Assembly (NCBI GenBank): GCA_946482045.1
Contig: CAMLPZ010000049.1
Span: forward strand, 1 to 18,580
Direction of reading: 5' to 3'
Length of the DNA: 18,580 nt
Origin: an uncultured Asticcacaulis sp.
GTDB taxonomy: Bacteria > Pseudomonadota > Alphaproteobacteria > Caulobacterales > Caulobacteraceae
Shown here one piece after another: positions 15,578 through 18,580 of the stretch. Under the pieces are notes generated by a model that worked only from the letters and a program-made list of their open reading frames with translations, ran no database searches and was not told the DNA's origin. Positions within the stretch are counted from its first letter, which is position 1. The number at the start of each line of letters is the position of its first letter. A program made the position numbers and the translations under genes.

Positions 15578-16237
15578 ATGTATAAAGACCGTTACGATGC
15601 CGGCAGGCAGCTTGCGAACGTCATGGCCCGCCGGCGCAGCCAATGGTCGGGCATTGTCCTGGCCCTGCCGCGCGGAGGCGTGCCTGTCGGTTTCGAGATC
15701 GCGCATCGTCTGGATCTGCCTCTCGATATTTGTCTTGTACGGAAACTCGGGTTGCCAGCTCAGCCCGAACTGGCCATCGGGGCGATCGCGGAGGGCGGCG
15801 TCCTCGTACTGAATGATGACCTGGTTCGTCGTCTACGCGTAACCTCGGCGACGATAGAGCGCATTGCCGAGAACGAAAGACGGGAATTGGATCGGCGGTC
15901 GATAGCCTACCGCGGTACATGCAACCTGCCGGACCTGCGAGGCCAGACGGTGATTTTGGCGGACGACGGTTGTGCAACAGGCGCCAATATGTGTGCCGCT
16001 ATCCAGGCCGCGGGACGCGCTGGCGCGGCGTGGATCATTGTTGCTGTCCCGGTCGCGTCGAAGGAGGCTTCCAGGCTTCTTGAGAAGCTCGCTGATGAGG
16101 TGATCTGTCTGGCCGTTCCATCGCCTTTTGGCGCCGTAGGTCAGTACTACCAGGACTTCGCGCAAGTTCCGGACCAGGCGGTTACCTTGCTCCTCGCTCA
16201 GGTCAAGCCGCCAGGCAGAGTCGCGTCGGGAGGCTAA
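15578..16237 (+). CDS. phosphoribosyltransferase family protein
   Basis: A 219-aa type I phosphoribosyltransferase-like protein. The PRPP-binding loop is seen as V-I-L-A-D-D-G-C-A-T-G-A at about 125-136, preceded by the P-R-G-G-V-P-V-G pyrophosphate-loop motif at about 31-38 and the V-R-K-L-G segment at about 54-58. It matches the group of predicted phosphoribosyltransferases that are often linked to dienelactone-hydrolase-like proteins; the substrate is not known. ACGGAG lies seven bases before the ATG at 15578; longer frames to 15488 have no SD. It is the first gene of a plus-strand operon with an alpha/beta hydrolase and ExoD, behind an FNR/FixK-type promoter. It may act in nucleotide salvage, but in these clusters that is unproven. 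Confidence 0.85.
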   Translation: MYKDRYDAGRQLANVMARRRSQWSGIVLALPRGGVPVGFEIAHRLDLPLDICLVRKLGLPAQPELAIGAIAEGGVLVLNDDLVRRLRVTSATIERIAENERRELDRRSIAYRGTCNLPDLRGQTVILADDGCATGANMCAAIQAAGRAGAAWIIVAVPVASKEASRLLEKLADEVICLAVPSPFGAVGQYYQDFAQVPDQAVTLLLAQVKPPGRVASGG

Positions 16238-16238
16238 C

Positions 16239-16442
16239 ATGTTCGCTTCAATGGTTTCGCCTGATGCCAAGAGCCTTTCGCCGCGGACGCGCGGGAGCGC
16301 GGTCGGACGGCCGGACCGCTCAATTCCACTTACCAGACGGTGTTGCGTGACAGGCGATGTCAAAAATCTTCGCGCTCCGGCGGATGTAATCACCGGATCC
16401 ATTTGCGCCGGTTCGCCCTCCAGCCTTCAGGAGCACCCATGA
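16239..16442 (+). CDS. possible small 67-aa protein between phosphoribosyltransferase and hydrolase
   Basis: An open frame with a very good SD (GGGAGG, six bases before the ATG) one base after the phosphoribosyltransferase stop. Its own TGA overlaps the ATG of the hydrolase gene in an ATGA junction, the classical mark of translational coupling. The protein is Ser/Arg/Pro-rich with three cysteines, has no recognisable domain, and its codon third positions are less GC-rich than in the neighbours. It could be a real small protein, a coupling ORF, or a decayed gene. Confidence 0.4.
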   Translation: MFASMVSPDAKSLSPRTRGSAVGRPDRSIPLTRRCCVTGDVKNLRAPADVITGSICAGSPSSLQEHP

Positions 16443-17107
16443 GCGTCCTCACAAACCCGGATATCGTAGACAAGGACGTCGTACTCACGCTTTCCGGCGT
16501 CCGTCTATATGGTCATCTTACCTTGCCACCATCGATGTCTGGCCTGGTCATCTTCGCGCATGGCAGTGGATCGAGCTCGCGGAGCCCACGCAACCGCTCC
16601 GTCGCAACAGCGATGAATAAAATGGGAGTTGGCACTTTGGTCATGGATTTGCTGGCATCCGGCGAAGCGGCGACCGACGAACGCACGGGCCGCCTGAGGT
16701 TCGACATACCTTTTCTGGCGAACCGTTTGGACTCTATCGTGGATTGGGCGAGGCGGCAGGCATTTGCCCGGGAATGCCCGATCGGCCTTTTTGGTGCGAG
16801 TACGGGCGCCGCCGCGGCGTTGATGGTGGCCGGCCGTCGCGGCGATATCGCCGCCGTCGTTTCGCGCGGGGGAAGGCCCGATCTGGCAGCGGACGCGTTG
16901 GAAGCCGTCTCTGCGCCGGTGCTGCTGATTGTCGGCGGCAGGGATACGCACGTGCTCGACTTAAACCGGGAAGCGCTCAAACGCATGTCGGCTCCGGCCA
17001 GCCTCGATATCATCGCGGATGCCGGCCATCTTTTCGAGGAGGGCGATGCCTTGGCGATCGTGGCGCGACACGCCACCGACTGGTTTCGCCGCTGTTTTTC
17101 ACAATGA
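16439..17107 (+). CDS. alpha/beta hydrolase, dienelactone-hydrolase-like
   Basis: A 222-aa single-domain alpha/beta hydrolase. The oxyanion segment F-A-H-G-S-G is at about 39-44, nucleophile S121 is in the elbow G-A-S-T-G, and the acid and base of the triad are probably D169 (G-G-R-D-T) and H197 (A-G-H-L-F). The family covers dienelactone hydrolases and small esterases; the true substrate is unknown. The start at 16439 has CAGGAG five bases upstream; a longer frame to 16340 has no SD. It shares an operon with the phosphoribosyltransferase, a pair that is recurrent in bacteria and sometimes fused, which suggests one joint function. Confidence 0.87.
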   Translation: MSVLTNPDIVDKDVVLTLSGVRLYGHLTLPPSMSGLVIFAHGSGSSSRSPRNRSVATAMNKMGVGTLVMDLLASGEAATDERTGRLRFDIPFLANRLDSIVDWARRQAFARECPIGLFGASTGAAAALMVAGRRGDIAAVVSRGGRPDLAADALEAVSAPVLLIVGGRDTHVLDLNREALKRMSAPASLDIIADAGHLFEEGDALAIVARHATDWFRRCFSQ

Positions 17108-17204
17108 GGGACAAGTCGCCTTGAGTGCGATGTCCGACCTACCCTGGATATCACCATCGGCGACCCGTTGCCATCGCCCCGCCGGTGGCCATCGTGCCCA
17201 GAAG

Positions 17205-17873
17205 ATGAGTTACATGCCCCGTTTGGGCCCGGATGGGGGGCGCGCCGGTGACAAAGACGGAGAACTGGCGTCCTCGGAACTGTTTTTGCGGCTAGCCGCG
17301 CGCCTCTCCGGGGATCGGATATCGGTTGGCGAACTGACTGAATGTCTGGCGGGGCGAGGGATTGGCATCCTGCTGCTTATTTTCTCTCTGCCGCTTTGCA
17401 TCCCGAATGTGCCGGGGATTTCGACATTGTTCGGATTACTGCTTCTGGCGCCCGCTATTCAGCTGATCAGAGGCCAGGACGCTCTGTCAGTCCCGGGTTT
17501 CGCCCGTCGATGGGCCGTCGATGGGCGCGCACTGCGCGCGGCCTTCCGGGTGGGAAGCCGTGTGTTGCGGCCTGTCGAAATCCTCGCCAAACCACGACTT
17601 GCCGTGCTGACAAGGGGGCCGGCTTTGTCCCTTGCCGGTCTGCAGACCTTGATTCTGGCGCTTGTCCTTCTGCTGCCGATGCCGGGCGCGAACGTCATCC
17701 CGGGTATTGCCATCGCGCTCACCGGAATCGCCATCCTGCGGAAGGACGGACTATTCATGCTGATGTCCGCAGCCGTGGCCGCAGTGGCGCTGGCGTGGGT
17801 TTATCTCGGCGGAAAGTACATCATGGCATTTCTCATGTGGACGCTCGCCTTGTTCTCCGGCATTCAGAGCTGA
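17205..17873 (+). CDS. exoD: ExoD family exopolysaccharide synthesis protein
   Basis: A 222-aa membrane protein of the ExoD family. After a hydrophilic N-terminus it has R-I-S-V-G-E-L, then hydrophobic segments: I-G-I-L-L-L-I-F-S-L-P-L-C-I-P-N-V-P-G-I-S-T, a G-L-L-L-L-A-P-A-I-Q-L segment, a second half with L-L-L-P-M-P-G-A-N-V-I-P-G, and a C-terminal pair of helices. The repeated P-N/G-x-x-P-G pattern is typical. ExoD was described in rhizobia as affecting exopolysaccharide production and alkaline tolerance; its biochemistry is unclear. The start is uncertain: the frame is open from 17019, and 17130 or TTG 17121 (GAGGG upstream) are alternatives, but 17205 gives the usual family length. It lies about 100 bases after the hydrolase stop, probably in the same operon. 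Confidence 0.82.
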   Translation: MSYMPRLGPDGGRAGDKDGELASSELFLRLAARLSGDRISVGELTECLAGRGIGILLLIFSLPLCIPNVPGISTLFGLLLLAPAIQLIRGQDALSVPGFARRWAVDGRALRAAFRVGSRVLRPVEILAKPRLAVLTRGPALSLAGLQTLILALVLLLPMPGANVIPGIAIALTGIAILRKDGLFMLMSAAVAAVALAWVYLGGKYIMAFLMWTLALFSGIQS

Positions 17874-18443
17874 TGCCGGCGCTCCCTGGCATATTCGGCT
17901 GACCGGCAAGCTGACATCCTGGCTCAGCGTCTGCGTGTCCCAGGAGCATATCGTTGTAAATACCTGGAAGGGGCATGGTAACGCCTGGTTGCCGTTGACA
18001 TCCGGAAACGAGAGTTGTCCCGGCCGTGATAGCCTCCTGTATGGACGTGGCGTTTGGTCCGCGGACGAGACATAGCGTTGATATCGATCAGTTCTGGCTC
18101 CCCACAGTTCCGGATTTAACCGCCGTGCCTTGGCGATGGGGGTTTCATTAAGGATTGCCCGAGTCGATTTTTCAACAAATCCAGGCTATAGGCCTTGGAG
18201 CGGCCCAGCGATGAGAGCGCCAAGGGGGCTGCCCCGCCGACGTTCTTAGGCGTCACCGGCCTGCCACTGCCGATCGCACTCTTGGCGTGCCGTGCCCAGG
18301 TCTCTGCGTCTCGTTCTGAGCGACAAGATCTTGTCGAGGACATGATCCTTACGGTGCAAACAAGCCTGGGCCCGTAGTATATGGCTGTATCTGAGTGCGC
18401 ACGGGTGCACGTTCTGTGTCTAGTCTGTTGAAGTTGATAGAAA
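17874..18443. other. intergenic region between exoD and dusA
   Basis: No convincing gene in 570 bases. Frames open on both strands here lack SD sites and family-like features. Contents seen: an FNR-like box with one mismatch (18078-18091), a palindrome GTCCGCGGAC (18057-18066) and a weak inverted repeat TCCTGG/CCAGGA (17917-17922, 17940-17945). Confidence 0.5.
18078..18091. promoter_or_regulatory. FNR/FixK-like box with one mismatch, target unclear
   Basis: TTGAT-ATCG-ATCAG. No good -10 hexamer lies at class II spacing in either direction, and the next gene (dusA) starts about 350 bases away. It is weaker than the other boxes and could be a chance match. Confidence 0.3.
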
Positions 18444-18580
18444 ATGAGTAGAAACCAGGCGCATAGGTTCAGTGTGGCGCCCATGATGGACTGGACTGAC
18501 CGGCATTGCCGGGCGTTCCACCGTGCCCTGACGCGGCGGGCCTTGCTTTATACGGAGATGGTAACGTCAAAGGCGGTCAT
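18444..18580 (+). CDS. dusA: tRNA-dihydrouridine synthase A, N-terminal fragment
   Basis: The window ends inside this gene; 45 codons are visible. They read [27 protein letters not shown], then [11 protein letters not shown], the well-known start of DusA: the FMN-binding V-A-P-M-M-D-W-T-D strand and the T-E-M-V strand. DusA reduces uridine 20/20a in the D-loop of tRNA using FMN and NADPH. The ATG at 18444 is the first in frame; the SD is weak (GAAG about 15 bases upstream). It seems unrelated to the operons before it. Confidence 0.88.
   Translation, partial: MSRNQAHRFSVAPMMDWTDRHCRAFHRALTRRALLYTEMVTSKAV

Noticed and set aside
18116..18484. Minus-strand frame of about 120 codons between exoD and dusA.
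   Set aside because: It runs into the certain dusA start on the other strand, lacks an SD, and shows no domain.
1..18580. Search for mobile elements, prophage or CRISPR arrays that would mark the window as an acquired island.
   Set aside because: No transposase, integrase, terminal inverted repeats, target duplications or regularly spaced repeats were seen; the genes look like ordinary chromosomal ones.

Overview
The window looks like chromosomal DNA of an alphaproteobacterium with moderately high GC. The clues are a FixJ-type response regulator next to a FixK-type Crp/Fnr activator, a Phasin_2-type phasin (polyhydroxyalkanoate granules), an ExoD family protein, Host_attach family proteins and a second-type GroEL. 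I see no rRNA, tRNA, CRISPR array, insertion sequence or phage gene. The last bases carry the start of a tRNA-dihydrouridine synthase gene cut by the window edge.

Layout. 53-1424 (minus): fixJ then fixK, with no fixL in the window. 1425-1923: divergent regulatory gap with palindromes and two copies of an 11-bp operator-like motif. 1924-2640 (plus): a second, different Crp/Fnr regulator. 2653-3102 (minus): phasin. 3206-7085 (minus): tight three-gene operon of an SDR oxidoreductase, a Host_attach protein and a Mg2+-type P-type ATPase broken by a one-base frameshift. 7220-7780 (plus): a divergent Host_attach-like protein. 7823-8473 (minus): LuxR-type regulator. 8474-9245: long gap. 9246-9827 (plus): ECF sigma factor. 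9904-10809 (minus) and 10924-12372 (plus): LysR regulator and DHA2-type MFS exporter, divergent. 12435-12917 (minus): small lipoprotein with a long structured leader. 13332-15178 (minus): GroEL paralog behind a 64-aa ORF. 15578-17873 (plus): phosphoribosyltransferase, a possible 67-aa ORF, alpha/beta hydrolase, ExoD. 18444-end (plus): dusA fragment.

The unifying signal is regulatory. I find seven FNR/FixK-type boxes (TTGAT-N4-ATCAA): three perfect and four with one mismatch. Five of them have a -10-like hexamer at the spacing of a class II FNR promoter (hexamer starting 29-30 bases from the box centre), each pointing at a start codon: phasin, SDR operon, lipoprotein, small ORF-groEL, and phosphoribosyltransferase operon. 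The FixK in the window keeps the E-x-x-S-R recognition helix expected to read TTGAT half sites. My inference is that the window is a low-oxygen (FixJ to FixK) regulon island. It would combine granule protein, chaperonin, ion pump, Host_attach proteins (possibly release-factor-like) and a phosphoribosyltransferase/hydrolase module, perhaps serving survival under oxygen limitation. The LysR/MFS pair and the ECF sigma factor look less closely tied to this theme.
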